Shown here piece by piece: positions 25,527 to 35,799 of a stretch of 64,000 bases of DNA. The position numbers were made by a program, and so were the translations under genes. Position 1 is the stretch's first letter. Each line of letters opens with the position of its first letter. The notes under the pieces were generated by a model. It was not told the DNA's origin. It saw nothing but the letters and a program-made list of their open reading frames with translations, and did no database searches. Location of the stretch: positions 355,881 to 419,880 of the forward strand of contig NZ_VITR01000003.1 in NCBI RefSeq assembly GCF_007827955.1, in the 5' to 3' direction. The stretch is from Nitrospirillum pindoramense (GTDB lineage: Bacteria > Pseudomonadota > Alphaproteobacteria > Azospirillales > Azospirillaceae).

Positions 25527-26984
25527 TCAGTGGGTCCCGGATTCGCGGGTAGCGGGTTCGCGGAAGGTGCCGTTGGCCTGCATGGCCAGCCACAGCACGC
25601 TGGCGTAGGCCGCCGTGGACTGGTCGATGGTGGCGCGATCCACCCGATCCAGCGTGTCGTCCGCCGTATGGTGGATGTCGAAGTAGGTGGTGGCGTCCAG
25701 CGACAGTTCCGCCACCGGCATGCCGGCCTTGGCCATGGGGCCCAGGTCGGAGCTTTCGCCCTCCTCGTCATCGCGCCCCTTGACGATGCGTAGGGGTTGC
25801 AGCGCCGTGGCGATGGTGGCCAGGGCGCCCGCGTTGTTGGCATTGGCCTTCATCTTGAATTGCCACACCGGGCCGATGCCCAGGTCCGCCTCCGTACCCA
25901 GGATATAGCGGTCGGCCTCGGCCGCGTGCGCCTTGCCATAAGCGATGGCGCCGTAGGTGCCCTCCTCCTCCGCCGCGAACAGCACGACACGCAGGGTGCG
26001 CTTGGGCTTTTCCGGCAGGCCCTTGATCAGCTTGGCCGACGCCAGCGCGATGGCAACACCGGCGCCATCGTCGATGGCGCCCGTGCCCAGGTCCCAGCTG
26101 TCCAGGTGTGCGCCGACCAGCACGATCTCGTCCGGCTTCTCCGTCCCCTTTAGGTCGCCCACCACGCTGTAGGTGGTGATGGGGTCCAGCGGAGCCACGT
26201 CCAGCACCAGCTTCATCTTCACCGGCCCCTTGTTATCGGGTCCAGGGGCCAGCAGCCGGTCCAACTGGGCGGCATCGACGGTGGAGATGGCGCCGGCCGG
26301 GATCTTGGGCACGCCGTCCTCATACCGGGTCATGCCAGTGTGGGGCAAGCGGTGGGCATCGGTGCCGACAGAGCGGATGAGCACCGCCGCAGCCCCTTTC
26401 TTGGCCGCCGCCGCCGGGCCCGCGATGCGCATGGCCACGGCCTCGCCATAGCCGCTGCCGTCCTGGGTGCGGGTCATGGGCAGGGCGATGTAGGCGATCT
26501 TGCCCGCCAGCGACCCGGCCGGCGCCGCCTGCAGCTCCGCCAGGTTGGCGAAGCGCACCACCTCGGCCTCGATGCCCTCCGGCCCCGTGCCCACGCTGGC
26601 GCCCAGCGCTGCCACGGCGATCGGCTGCGGCAGGGGCGACAGGAGGCTGGCCCGTTCCAGGCCGCGTCGCCAGCCGGGCATGGGCACGGCCTCGGTATGG
26701 ACGTTCTGCAGGCCCAGGTCCTTCATGGCCTTGACCGCCCAGGCCACGGCCGCCGCGTCATTGGGCGTGCCGGGCAGACGCGGCCCCACCTGGGTGGTCA
26801 GCGACTCCACCACCTCATAGGCGCCACTGCCGGCCAAGGCCCGCTTCTGCAATTCCTTGACGCTGGAGAGCGCCGAGTCCGGAATGGCGGCCGGGCTTTC
26901 GGCGGCCCACGCCGCCGGGGCCATCAATCCGGTGGCCATGCCCAGGGCAATGCCCGCGCCCACGGCCCTGTTCCTCATTCGCAT
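25527..26984 (-). CDS. M28 family metallopeptidase, exported (carboxypeptidase Q-like)
   Basis: This protein of about 485 residues has a signal peptide (AVGAGIALGMATGLMAPAAWA). A PA-like inserted domain at about 130-250 precedes the zinc peptidase domain. Metal and catalytic residues are seen in GAHLDSWDLGTGAIDDGAG, the acidic FAAEEEGTYG, and the late HHTADDTLD. These fit two-zinc M28 aminopeptidases or carboxypeptidase Q homologues acting on small peptides in the periplasm. ATG 26984 has AGGGG upstream and directly precedes the signal peptide; the frame is open to 27017. Its stop lies 5 bases past that of the convergent SufR-like gene. Confidence 0.9.
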   Translation of the reverse strand: MRMRNRAVGAGIALGMATGLMAPAAWAAESPAAIPDSALSSVKELQKRALAGSGAYEVVESLTTQVGPRLPGTPNDAAAVAWAVKAMKDLGLQNVHTEAVPMPGWRRGLERASLLSPLPQPIAVAALGASVGTGPEGIEAEVVRFANLAELQAAPAGSLAGKIAYIALPMTRTQDGSGYGEAVAMRIAGPAAAAKKGAAAVLIRSVGTDAHRLPHTGMTRYEDGVPKIPAGAISTVDAAQLDRLLAPGPDNKGPVKMKLVLDVAPLDPITTYSVVGDLKGTEKPDEIVLVGAHLDSWDLGTGAIDDGAGVAIALASAKLIKGLPEKPKRTLRVVLFAAEEEGTYGAIAYGKAHAAEADRYILGTEADLGIGPVWQFKMKANANNAGALATIATALQPLRIVKGRDDEEGESSDLGPMAKAGMPVAELSLDATTYFDIHHTADDTLDRVDRATIDQSTAAYASVLWLAMQANGTFREPATRESGTH

Positions 26985-27173
26985 CACGCCCCTGCCCATC
27001 GCACCCTTGCCCATCACGCCCTATCTCCCATCCATTGGACCGGCCCGGACGGCCCCCGCCCTCGTTCGAGTCCCTGCTGGGTGTGGAACCTGCCACGAGG
27101 GAGGGGCGCCGCGCCATGGCGGAGTTGAGCGCCGGAGCGGTTCCGGCAAGGGGCTGGCAGAAGGCGGAGGTGG

Positions 27174-30100
27174 TTACCCCGTGGGTTCCAGAACCGGTGG
27201 CGCCTCATTGGTCTGGAAACTGCCCAGCGCGATGTGCACGCGCGTGCCCTCGCCCGGCAGGCTGTCCAGGCTCAGTTCGCCCCGCAGCGGGCCCGTCACC
27301 AGGTTATGGACGATGTGCAGGCCCAGGCCGGAGCCGCCCGACCCCTGCTTGGTGGTGAAGAAGGGTTCGAACGCCTGCGCCGCCAACTCCGCCGTCATGC
27401 CGCGCCCGTTGTCGGACACCGTCACGGTGGCGGTCCCGGCGGGGCCCACCCCGACCTGGATATGGATGGACGGATGCGCCACCCCGTCAAAGGCATGGAC
27501 CACGGCGTTCTGCACCAGGTTGGTCAGAACCTGGGCCAGTTGGCCCGGCCGCGTGGGCACGATCAGGCCCTCCGGCCCGTCCACCGTCGCGGCGACGCCG
27601 TGTGCCTTCAACAGCGGCTCCAGGCTGAGCAGCGTTTCGCGCAGGTATTCCGTCAGGGGAACGGCGCGCACGCGCTCGCTGGTCTGGTCCACCGACAGTT
27701 GCTTGAAGCTCTGCACCAGATCGGCGGCACGGCGCAGGTTGCGGTTCAGGATTTCGCACTCGGCGCGTGTTTGCACCAGGAAGTCGTCCAGGTCCCCCCG
27801 GCGCAGACGCTTGTCCGCCATGGCGCCGGCCAGGGCCTCGACCTCGCTCTGGAGCTGGGAGCCCAGCGTGACGGAGACGCCCAGCGGCGTGTTGATCTCA
27901 TGCGCCACCACCGCGACCAGATTGCCCAGCGATGCCAGCTTTTCCTGCTGGACCAGGCGGGTCAGGGCGCTTTCCAGGTTGGCCAGGGTTTGGGCCGTCT
28001 CTTCCCGCGCCCGTTCCACATCGCGGAAGGCGGCGGCGTTGGTGATGGCCACCGCGGCGAAGGCGGCCATGGAGCGCAGGGCCTCCGCGTGCCGGGGCAA
28101 TGCGGCGTCCGGCCGGCTGATGCGCACCTCCACCACGCCCAGACGCCGGTTGCCGACGCGCAAGGGCGCATGCATCAGCGTGTCGGCCGGCCCGCTGGAG
28201 GTGGAGGCCCCTTCCGCCGCCCGCTGGTAAAGCGCATCGTCCGGCGCCAGCGGTCCCAGGGGCGTCTCGGCCGTGCCGCCGGCATAGACCAGCGACAGGC
28301 GGGTCGCGTCCGGATCGTCGAACAACGCCACGCGCAGGGCGGCGGCGGGCATCAGCTCGTTCACATGGGCATGCAGGGCGCGGCAAATGGCCTCCCGCTC
28401 CAGCGATGCCGACAGGTCCCGGCCGGCATCGCCCACCCGGCGCAGCGTCGCGGCGGAGGCGGCCAAGTCGGCCGTGCGGGCGTCCACCAACTCCTCCAGT
28501 TCCCGCTGGCGGCGGCGATGCCAGGCCAGGCGGGCCCAGAAGGCCATCGCCACGGCCCCCACCACGCTGGCCACCGCCAGGATGCGGAACCACCATGTCT
28601 GATACCAGGCCGGCAGCACCGTGACCGGCAGGGACAGGGTTTCCGGGTTCCACCGGCCATCCTTGTTGCTGCCCCGGACCAGCAGCCGATAGTGGCCGGG
28701 CGACAGGTTGGTGTAGACGGCGCGGCGGCGCTGCGCGTCCTTTTCCAGCCAGGCGGTGTCGAAGCCCTCCAGCATGACGGCGTAGCGGTTACGGTCGGGG
28801 GCGGAAAAGTCCAGCGCGGTGAACTCCACCTCAAATCCCCGGTCACCGGGGCGCAGGATCAGGGGCACGCCCTCGATGGCGGCGGGCGGCACGCTCTGGG
28901 TTCCCACCCGCACATCGGTGACCGCCAGCGGCGGGGCGAACCGCCAGTCGGCGATGGCGTCTGGGGACACCACGGTCATGCCGCCGTCGCCGGCGAACAG
29001 CAGCTTTCCATCCGGCGTGACGGCGGAAGCGTTTTCCCAATAGCGGCGGATCAGGGCGTTCTCGGCCGGCCCCAGCACACGGACGGCCAGGCTGCCGACG
29101 TCGATGCTAACCAGTTCGTCCGCCGTGGTGGCCCACACATGGTCGTGGCCGTCATAGGTCAGGTTGTTGATCCGCAGGCCGGGCAAGCCGTTTTGCCGAT
29201 CCAGGACGCGGAAGCGCGGCCGGCCGGCGGCGTCGCGCCCCTCCAGGATGGCGATGCCGCCTTGGGCTGTACCCACCCAAAGCCGACCCTGGCCATCCTC
29301 CGCCAGGCTGTTGATGTAGTCATGCGGCAGCGATCCGGGGTCGGTGGCGTCATGCGCCAGCCGTTCCACCGCGCCGGTGGCAGGATCCAGGCGATTGAGG
29401 CCATGTTCCGTGCCCGCCCAGACGGCGCCGGTATGGTCCACGGCCAAGGCGATGATGCGGTCATCCACCAGCGTGGCCGGGTTGGCGGGATCGCGGCGGT
29501 ACAGGGTCTTCGCGCCGTCGGCGCCGATGCGCACCAGGCCCGCGAAGGTGCCGACCCAGGTCGTCGGGCCAGCCGTCACCACGCGGGAGATATAGGGATA
29601 GGGATTGATGGTGGGTAACGCCTCGCGCTCCACCGTTCCCGACGCTTCCGCCACGCGGTACAGCCCCCGGGGCGTGCCGGCCCACACGGTGGCGGGGGCG
29701 CTGGCGTCCGCATCGGCCAGGCGTGCCATGGCCACGACGTCCAGTTGCGGCAGCGTGTGATCGGGGTTCGCGTTGGGCCCCCCGGCCAGGATGCGGCGCG
29801 CCCGGCGCGTGGCGGGGTCGAACAGCAGGATGGCGCCATCGCCGCCCAGCCACAGCGTGCCCTGGGGCGTCACCGCCACGCTCTTGATGGTGGGCAGGTC
29901 GCCCAGGGGCGGCCGGCCGTTACCCGTGAACAGGGTGACCAGGGCGGCGTTGGTGGGGTTGTGCACATCCAGGCCCGAATCCCCACCCGTCCAGATCAGG
30001 CCGGACCGATCCTTGAGGATGGCGCGCAGGGCGTTGCTGGACAGGGTGGCGGGGATGTCGGGCTCATGCCGGATCGTGTGGTAGACCCCTTGGGCCACGT

Positions 30101-31067
30101 CCACCTCGGCGATGCCATTGCCCAGCGTGGCCACCCAAAGCACACCCGGCCGCACCTCCACCGACCCGCGCATGGTCACGGCCGCCAGCGGCGGCTCAGT
30201 CTCGCTCCGTGGACGGATGACCGTCAGGGACTGGTCGTGGGTATCGTAAACGCCCAGGCCGCTGCGATCGCCCCCCAGCCAGAGGCGGCCGTCCGCCCCC
30301 TCCTCGATCTGCCAGACACTGTCGGCCAGCAGTGCCTCGGCGGCCGGCGATGGGGTCGCCAGCGGCGGCGGAGCGAAGCGGTCGCCTCCGGCGGGCCGCA
30401 TCACCAAGCCCCTGGCCGTGCCGGCCCACAGGTTTCCGGCGCGGTCCTGGTGCACGGTGAACACCGTGTTATGGGGTAATGCGTCGTCGCCGGGGGCCTT
30501 TTCCTTGGCGGCATCCCTGGCGGGGTCCTTGTCGGCGTGGCGGAACCGTGCCACCACCCGGCCATCGCCGGTGAGGTGGTCCAAGCCGCCCCGCGTGGCC
30601 ACCCAGATGCCGCCGCCGCCGTCGTCGCTGATGTCATAAACGGTGGCGGCGCTGACCCCGTTGGGGCCGGGTCCGATGGTGCGGAACCGCTCCGTCACCG
30701 GGTCGTAGAGGGCGAGGCCGCCGACATGGGTTCCAACCCAGAGCCGGCCCGCCGGGTCCACATGCAGGGCGCGGATGACACCGTCGGGTAGAGACCCCGG
30801 CACATCGGGATCCGGCTGGAAGACCCGCATATGATAGCCGTCGAAGCGGGCAAGGCCGTTGGTGGTGCCGATCCAGATGAAGCCGCGCTGATCCTGTGCC
30901 AGGGAAAAGATGGTGTCGCTGGGCAACCCGCGCGAGCGGTCGATGTGCTCGAACGCCGTCTGCCCCAGCGCTTGCCATTGCCCCGGCTCCGCCCACGCCT
31001 GGTCCCAGGGCAGCCCGAAGGTGCCCAGGGCGGCCAGCCAGACAATGACGAAGAGGGACACTGCGCG
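27174..31067 (-). CDS. giant sensor kinase: beta-propeller, Y_Y_Y, membrane segment, GAF, histidine kinase
   Basis: This protein of about 1297 residues starts with a signal peptide (LFVIVWLAALGTFGLPWDQAWA). Many two-component propeller repeats follow at about 40-690, such as GFIWIGTTNGLARFDG, GRLWVGTHVGGLALYDP and GGIWVATRGGLDHL. Then come a Y_Y_Y domain (YTNLSPGHYRLLVRGSNKDG), one membrane segment near residue 805-830 and a GAF-like region. The kinase has His1056 in VVAHEINTPLGVS and an ATPase with DNGRGM and GSGLGLHIV. It lacks the receiver or AraC output of classical HTCS proteins. Periplasmic carbohydrate sensing is typical of the propeller class. A receiver gene is divergent. Confidence 0.9.
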   Translation of the reverse strand, partial: RAVSLFVIVWLAALGTFGLPWDQAWAEPGQWQALGQTAFEHIDRSRGLPSDTIFSLAQDQRGFIWIGTTNGLARFDGYHMRVFQPDPDVPGSLPDGVIRALHVDPAGRLWVGTHVGGLALYDPVTERFRTIGPGPNGVSAATVYDISDDGGGGIWVATRGGLDHLTGDGRVVARFRHADKDPARDAAKEKAPGDDALPHNTVFTVHQDRAGNLWAGTARGLVMRPAGGDRFAPPPLATPSPAAEALLADSVWQIEEGADGRLWLGGDRSGLGVYDTHDQSLTVIRPRSETEPPLAAVTMRGSVEVRPGVLWVATLGNGIAEVDVAQGVYHTIRHEPDIPATLSSNALRAILKDRSGLIWTGGDSGLDVHNPTNAALVTLFTGNGRPPLGDLPTIKSVAVTPQGTLWLGGDGAILLFDPATRRARRILAGGPNANPDHTLPQLDVVAMARLADADASAPATVWAGTPRGLYRVAEASGTVEREALPTINPYPYISRVVTAGPTTWVGTFAGLVRIGADGAKTLYRRDPANPATLVDDRIIALAVDHTGAVWAGTEHGLNRLDPATGAVERLAHDATDPGSLPHDYINSLAEDGQGRLWVGTAQGGIAILEGRDAAGRPRFRVLDRQNGLPGLRINNLTYDGHDHVWATTADELVSIDVGSLAVRVLGPAENALIRRYWENASAVTPDGKLLFAGDGGMTVVSPDAIADWRFAPPLAVTDVRVGTQSVPPAAIEGVPLILRPGDRGFEVEFTALDFSAPDRNRYAVMLEGFDTAWLEKDAQRRRAVYTNLSPGHYRLLVRGSNKDGRWNPETLSLPVTVLPAWYQTWWFRILAVASVVGAVAMAFWARLAWHRRRQRELEELVDARTADLAASAATLRRVGDAGRDLSASLEREAICRALHAHVNELMPAAALRVALFDDPDATRLSLVYAGGTAETPLGPLAPDDALYQRAAEGASTSSGPADTLMHAPLRVGNRRLGVVEVRISRPDAALPRHAEALRSMAAFAAVAITNAAAFRDVERAREETAQTLANLESALTRLVQQEKLASLGNLVAVVAHEINTPLGVSVTLGSQLQSEVEALAGAMADKRLRRGDLDDFLVQTRAECEILNRNLRRAADLVQSFKQLSVDQTSERVRAVPLTEYLRETLLSLEPLLKAHGVAATVDGPEGLIVPTRPGQLAQVLTNLVQNAVVHAFDGVAHPSIHIQVGVGPAGTATVTVSDNGRGMTAELAAQAFEPFFTTKQGSGGSGLGLHIVHNLVTGPLRGELSLDSLPGEGTRVHIALGSFQTNEAPPVLEPTG

Positions 31068-31322
31068 CATCAGCACAACCACCTGGGTGACGGCAATCGC
31101 CGGAGTCACCGAGAGGGGTGGCCCGAACAATCCTGGATTTTATACAATCGATGCCGCTGCGCCACAAAATCAGTATCGCCCGGCGTCGTTCCCCCTGCGG
31201 CAAAGGGGCTGGGCGGCGTGGGGAATCCCGCCTATTGTGGCGTCAACAGTGGGCGCCCCCAGGGTGTCCCTTAAAAGCCGCGCGCCGCGACATGCGTCCC
31301 GACTCCGCCAAAGGCATACGCG

Positions 31323-31742
31323 ATGAGTATAGAAAATACGGCCGTTAGCGCCGCCCCCGCCGCGACGCGGGTGTTGGTGGCGGAGGATAACCGGGTGAAT
31401 CGGGAGCTGATTCTGGCCGTCCTGCGGCGCCTGGGATACGACGCGACGGGCGCCGCCGACGGGGCGGAGGCCATCGCCCTGTTCGACGCCGCCGCGCCCC
31501 CGTTCGAGCTGGTGCTGTTGGATTTGCATATGCCTGGCGTCGGCGGGGCCGAGGCAGCGCGCGAGCTGCACGGCCGCCCTGCCCCGGCGGGCCGCAGCCG
31601 GCCGGTCCCCCTGGTGCTGATGACGGCGGAAACCGACGTCATCGACCATCTGACCACGGGGCTGTTTGCGGGCTACGTCGCCAAGCCGCTGGTGTGGAAC
31701 GACCTGGACACGCTGATCCGGCGCCTGGTGGCGATGGAGTAA
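31323..31742 (+). CDS. single-domain response regulator
   Basis: This 139-residue protein consists of a receiver domain only. The acidic pair is in VLVAEDNRVN, the phospho-acceptor is Asp67 in LVLLDLHMPGVGG, and the conserved Lys is in GYVAKPL. It resembles the receiver domains of hybrid kinases. It is divergent from the giant propeller kinase, from which it may receive phosphate. With no output domain, it may relay to an Hpt protein or act by protein contact. The Thr switch residue is in LMTAET. Confidence 0.88.
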   Translation: MSIENTAVSAAPAATRVLVAEDNRVNRELILAVLRRLGYDATGAADGAEAIALFDAAAPPFELVLLDLHMPGVGGAEAARELHGRPAPAGRSRPVPLVLMTAETDVIDHLTTGLFAGYVAKPLVWNDLDTLIRRLVAME

Positions 31743-31768
31743 TGAACAAGACTGCGGCAGTGGTCCTG

Positions 31769-32806
31769 TCAGGGGAGGAAACCACGTTCCCGCAGCCATT
31801 GCTGGAACAGGTCAGGCCACGCCGACTCCCCTGGCACTCCCGTGGCCAGGCCCGCGCCATGTGGACCATGGTCAAACCAGTAAACGGCCGCCGGAACCCC
31901 GGCCGCCTGTAAAGATCGCGCCAGCAGCCGGCTGTTTTCCGGGCTGACGCGCTGATCATCCAGGCCATCGAAGAGGAAGACGGGCGGCGTATGGGGGCCG
32001 ACCAGATTTTGCGCTGAAAGCCGCCGCTCCAGCGCGGCGCGTTCCGCCCCCCGATATCCCGACAATAGATGACGGGCGCTGGCCGAGGCCGGAGCGTCCC
32101 CCGCGTCCATGGTTATAACGGGATATCCGAGCCCAAGGACGGCAACGCCATCGTCCACGTCGTCGGTCGCATCCCGCCTGGACAATCCGAAATCGTCGCC
32201 GGGGCGGAAGGCGATCACGCTCGCCAAATGGCCGCCGGCGGAAAATCCGAAGATCCCGATGCGGCGCGGATCGATGCTGTAATGGGGGGCCAGCGCCCGC
32301 ACCAGCCTCACGGCCCGACGTCCATCCCATAAGGGTACAGGGAAGCGGTAGGTGCCATCGGCCTGAACCAGGCGATAGGACAAAACGAAGGTGGTGATAC
32401 GCAGATGCCGGGCGAAATAGGCTGCGACGGGCTCCTGCTCGCGCGCGTTTGACAGGCGATCGTAACCGCCCCCCGGGATCAAAACCAGGGCGGGCCCAAT
32501 ATCCTGTCCAGGCGCCCGAAAGACCTTGAGGAACGGGATATCCCGACAAGCGTCATCCCCTATCGCAGCAGGAGCCGGCCCAGGCCATAAGCGAATGTCG
32601 TCCGGGTCCGCCGGATTGAAACAGGGGGCCGCGCCAGCGGCGGATCCACCTCCGACGGCTAAGCTTAGGACCAGCAGCGTGGCCCACCGGATTGCGATCC
32701 GTCCGATGCAGGGCGCCCTGCGTGACAACGCTGTTTTCTCCGCGCCATGCCGTCCCGTGATCCCAAGCGGCCGACAGGCGCTGCCGAGGGGGCGGGACCA
32801 GATCAT
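31769..32806 (-). CDS. exported alpha/beta hydrolase, acetyl-esterase/BD-FAE like
   Basis: This protein of about 345 residues has a hydrophobic segment at about residues 35-55 (WATLLVLSLAVGGGSAAGA), probably a signal sequence with a long n-region. The fold shows the oxyanion motif LIPGGGY, the nucleophile elbow GFSAGGHLA, an acid site at FDGLDDQRVSPE and the catalytic His in WFDHGPHGAG. The order matches bacterial acetyl-xylan-type esterases. The start is uncertain: ATG 32806 is listed and TTG 32839 is possible. It is convergent with the response regulator. The likely role is de-esterification of a polysaccharide or small ester in the periplasm. Confidence 0.8.
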   Translation of the reverse strand: MIWSRPLGSACRPLGITGRHGAEKTALSRRAPCIGRIAIRWATLLVLSLAVGGGSAAGAAPCFNPADPDDIRLWPGPAPAAIGDDACRDIPFLKVFRAPGQDIGPALVLIPGGGYDRLSNAREQEPVAAYFARHLRITTFVLSYRLVQADGTYRFPVPLWDGRRAVRLVRALAPHYSIDPRRIGIFGFSAGGHLASVIAFRPGDDFGLSRRDATDDVDDGVAVLGLGYPVITMDAGDAPASASARHLLSGYRGAERAALERRLSAQNLVGPHTPPVFLFDGLDDQRVSPENSRLLARSLQAAGVPAAVYWFDHGPHGAGLATGVPGESAWPDLFQQWLRERGFLP

Positions 32807-32879
32807 GAGAAAATGGGCCCCGGATGCCCCGGGGCCCAACCTCGCAAGCGCCTCGATACCGGATCAACCGCCACCGGCC

Positions 32880-35195
32880 TCAGGTCACCAGTTCCGGCAC
32901 CTTTTCCTCCGGCTTTTCCCGCTGCGACGGGCGGCTGCCACCGGCGGCGTACTCGAAGGACAGGGCGTCGTCCTTGACGGTGACGCGGACGGCGCCCCCC
33001 TTCACCAGCTTGCCGAACAGCAGCTCTTCCGCCAGCGGCTTCTTGATGTACTCCTGGATGGTGCGGCCCAGGGGGCGCGCGCCGTACAGCGGGTCGTACC
33101 CCTTTTTCGACAGCCAGTCGCGGGCCTCGTCCGTCAGTTCGATGGTGACGCCGCGGTCGCTCAGCTGCGCCTCCAGCTCCATGACGAACTTGTCCACCAC
33201 CCGGCCGATGATTTCCGGCGACAGGCCGGAGAACGGGATGATGGCGTCCAGGCGGTTGCGGAATTCCGGGGTGAACAGGCGGTTGATCGCCTCCTCATCC
33301 TCGCCCAGCCGCTGCTCCCGGCCGAAGCCGAAGGCGGGCTTGGCCAGATCGGCCGCACCGGCGTTGGTGGTCATGATCAGGATGACGTTGCGGAAGTCGA
33401 CCGTCTTGCCGTTGTGGTCGGTAAGCTTGCCGTGGTCCATCACCTGCAACAGGATGTTGTAGAGATCGGGGTGCGCCTTCTCGATCTCGTCCAGCAGCAA
33501 CACGCAGTGCGGATGCTGGTCGATGGCGTCGGTCAGCAGGCCGCCCTGGTCGAAGCCGACATAGCCCGGGGGCGCGCCGATCAGTCGGCTGACGGTGTGC
33601 CGCTCCATGTACTCCGACATGTCGAAGCGCGTGAGTTCGATGCCCAGGGTGCGCGACAGCTGGCGCGCCACCTCGGTCTTGCCCACGCCGGTGGGGCCGG
33701 AGAACAGGTAGTTGCCGATGGGCTTTTCCGGGTCGCGCAGGCCGGCGCGCGCCAGCTTGATGGCGCTGACCAGGGTGTCGATGGCCTTGTCCTGGCCGAA
33801 CACCATGGTCTTCAGGTCCCGCTCCAGGTTCAGCAGCACCTCGCGGTCATCGCGGCTGACGCTCTTCGGCGGGATGCGGGCGATCTTGGCGACCACCGCC
33901 TCCACGTCCTTGACCTGGATGGTCTTCTTGCGCTTGGCCACAGGCAGCAGCATCTGCGCCGCCCCGACCTCGTCGATGATGTCGATGGCCTTGTCCGGCA
34001 GCTTGCGGTCGCCGATGTACTTGGCCGACAGCTCCACCGCCGAACGGATGGCCTCACGCGTGTAGCGGACGTTGTGGTGCTTCTCGTAGTAGCTCTTGAT
34101 CCCTTCCAGGATCTTCACGGCGTCGTCCAGCGAGGGCTCGTTGACGTCGATCTTCTGGAAGCGGCGGACCAGGGCGCGGTCCTTCTCGAAGTAGCTGCGG
34201 TATTCCTTGTAGGTGGTCGAGCCGATGCAGCGCAGGGCGCCGCTGGCCAGGGCCGGCTTCAGCAGGTTGCTGGCGTCCATGGCTCCGCCTGAAGTGGCGC
34301 CGGCGCCGATCACCGTGTGGATCTCGTCGATGAACAGGACGGAGCCCTCGACCGCCTCCAACTCCGACAGCACGGACTTCAGCCGTTCCTCGAAGTCGCC
34401 GCGATAGCGGGTGCCCGCCAGCAGCGCGCCCATGTCCAGGGCGAATATGGTGGCGTTCAGCAGCACCTCCGGCACCTCGCCATGGACGATGCGGCGGGCC
34501 AGGCCCTCGGCGATGGCGGTCTTGCCCACGCCGGGGTCGCCCACGTACAGCGGATTGTTCTTGGACCGGCGGCAGAGGATCTGGATGGTCCGGTCAACCT
34601 CCTGCGCGCGGCCGATCAGGGGGTCGATCTTGCCGCTGAGCGCCTTCTTGTTGAGGTTGACGCAGTAGGCCTCCAGCGCCTCGGTGCCCTTCTTGGGCGC
34701 CTTCTCGCCGGCGGTGGTCTCCTCCTCGGCGCCGCTGACGCGCTTGGCTTCGGAGCGGCCTGGCGATTTGGCGATGCCGTGGGAGATGTAGTTGACGGCG
34801 TCGAAGCGCGTCATCTCCTGCTCCTGCAGGAAATAGACGGCGTGGCTCTCCCGTTCGGAGAACAGGGCCACCAGCACATTGGCGCCCGTCACCTCTTCCC
34901 GGCCGGAGCTTTGGACGTGGATGGCGGCGCGCTGCAACACCCGCTGGAAACCGGCGGTGGGCTTGGCGTCCTCCGACCGGCTGGAGATCAGGTTGCTCAG
35001 CTCGTTGTCCAGGTATTCACCCAGCTCGACCCGCAACTTTTCCACGGTCACGCCGCAGGCGCGCAGCACCGCCAGGGCATCCTGATCCTCGGTGAGCGCC
35101 AGCAGAAGGTGTTCCAGGGTCGCGTACTCGTGCCGACGCTCATTGGCGTAAGCTAGGGCCCGGTGCAGCGTCTGCTCGAGATTACGCGAGAGCAT
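32880..35195 (-). CDS. clpA: ATP-dependent Clp protease ATP-binding subunit ClpA
   Basis: This protein of about 771 residues has an N domain ([20 protein letters not shown]) and two AAA+ modules. The Walker A motifs are [15 protein letters not shown] in D1 and [14 protein letters not shown] in D2. Between them lies [20 protein letters not shown], and no ClpB-type middle domain is present. ClpA unfolds substrates for ClpP and receives N-end rule substrates from ClpS, which is encoded 5 bases upstream. The ATG at 35195 follows AAGGA; the frame is open to 35306 but overlaps clpS. Length and motifs are standard for the family. Confidence 0.97.
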   Translation of the reverse strand: MLSRNLEQTLHRALAYANERRHEYATLEHLLLALTEDQDALAVLRACGVTVEKLRVELGEYLDNELSNLISSRSEDAKPTAGFQRVLQRAAIHVQSSGREEVTGANVLVALFSERESHAVYFLQEQEMTRFDAVNYISHGIAKSPGRSEAKRVSGAEEETTAGEKAPKKGTEALEAYCVNLNKKALSGKIDPLIGRAQEVDRTIQILCRRSKNNPLYVGDPGVGKTAIAEGLARRIVHGEVPEVLLNATIFALDMGALLAGTRYRGDFEERLKSVLSELEAVEGSVLFIDEIHTVIGAGATSGGAMDASNLLKPALASGALRCIGSTTYKEYRSYFEKDRALVRRFQKIDVNEPSLDDAVKILEGIKSYYEKHHNVRYTREAIRSAVELSAKYIGDRKLPDKAIDIIDEVGAAQMLLPVAKRKKTIQVKDVEAVVAKIARIPPKSVSRDDREVLLNLERDLKTMVFGQDKAIDTLVSAIKLARAGLRDPEKPIGNYLFSGPTGVGKTEVARQLSRTLGIELTRFDMSEYMERHTVSRLIGAPPGYVGFDQGGLLTDAIDQHPHCVLLLDEIEKAHPDLYNILLQVMDHGKLTDHNGKTVDFRNVILIMTTNAGAADLAKPAFGFGREQRLGEDEEAINRLFTPEFRNRLDAIIPFSGLSPEIIGRVVDKFVMELEAQLSDRGVTIELTDEARDWLSKKGYDPLYGARPLGRTIQEYIKKPLAEELLFGKLVKGGAVRVTVKDDALSFEYAAGGSRPSQREKPEEKVPELVT

Positions 35196-35200
35196 GCCTA

Positions 35201-35545
35201 CTAATCCTTCTCCAAGGTGCATTGCAGGGGATGCTGGTTCTGGCGCGCGAAATCCATCACCTGGGTTACTTTCGTCTCCGCCACCTCGTAGGTGAACACA
35301 CCGCATACGCCCACGCCACGGCGATGGACATGCAGCATGATCCGCGTCGCCTCCTCCCGGTTTTTGGAGAAGAAACGCTCCAGGATGTGGACGACGAACT
35401 CCATCGGCGTGTAGTCGTCGTTCAGCATCAAGACCTTGTACATGGAGGGCTTTTTGGTCTTAGGCTTGGCCTTGACCACGACGCCGGTGTTGGTGCCGTC
35501 GCCGCCAGTGCCGCCCTCGCTTCCGTGACTGTCGAACTCCGTCAT
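35201..35545 (-). CDS. clpS: ATP-dependent Clp protease adaptor ClpS
   Basis: This 114-residue protein has the ClpS core [20 protein letters not shown], the metal/N-degron pocket residues in [20 protein letters not shown], and a Gly-rich flexible N-terminus of about 30 residues. It binds N-terminal bulky residues and passes substrates to ClpA. The gene directly precedes clpA and is surely in one operon with it. The upstream 250 bp up to the phasin terminator contains the promoter, with no clear consensus that I can assign. Confidence 0.97.
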   Translation of the reverse strand: MTEFDSHGSEGGTGGDGTNTGVVVKAKPKTKKPSMYKVLMLNDDYTPMEFVVHILERFFSKNREEATRIMLHVHRRGVGVCGVFTYEVAETKVTQVMDFARQNQHPLQCTLEKD

Positions 35546-35722
35546 GGCCTTCCAGGTACGTGTCTCTCGGGGTGGTCATCCCAGGGATAATATGAGATCG
35601 CGGCGGGCCGTTGGAAGACCCCAGGTGACCTTAATCATGCCTGGCGTGCGATGAACGCACGGGAATCATCCAAGCGCGTTGGGCGGCCGGACGCAAGGCG
35701 CGCCATCACACCAAAAAAATAA

Positions 35723-35750
35723 AACCCGGTGGGCGCGCGCCCACCGGGTT
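35723..35750 (-). terminator. rho-independent terminator of phasin gene
   Basis: AACCCGGTGGGC pairs perfectly with GCCCACCGGGTT around a GCGC loop. On the minus strand it is followed by a long T run (35711-35722). Confidence 0.9.
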
Positions 35751-35799
35751 CGTCAGCATCGGCTGGAACGGCCGGCCGCATGGCGCGGCCCAACCGCGA

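Noticed and set aside
27234-29618. A 794-codon open frame on the plus strand
   Set aside because: It is antisense to the propeller kinase and has no recognisable motif.
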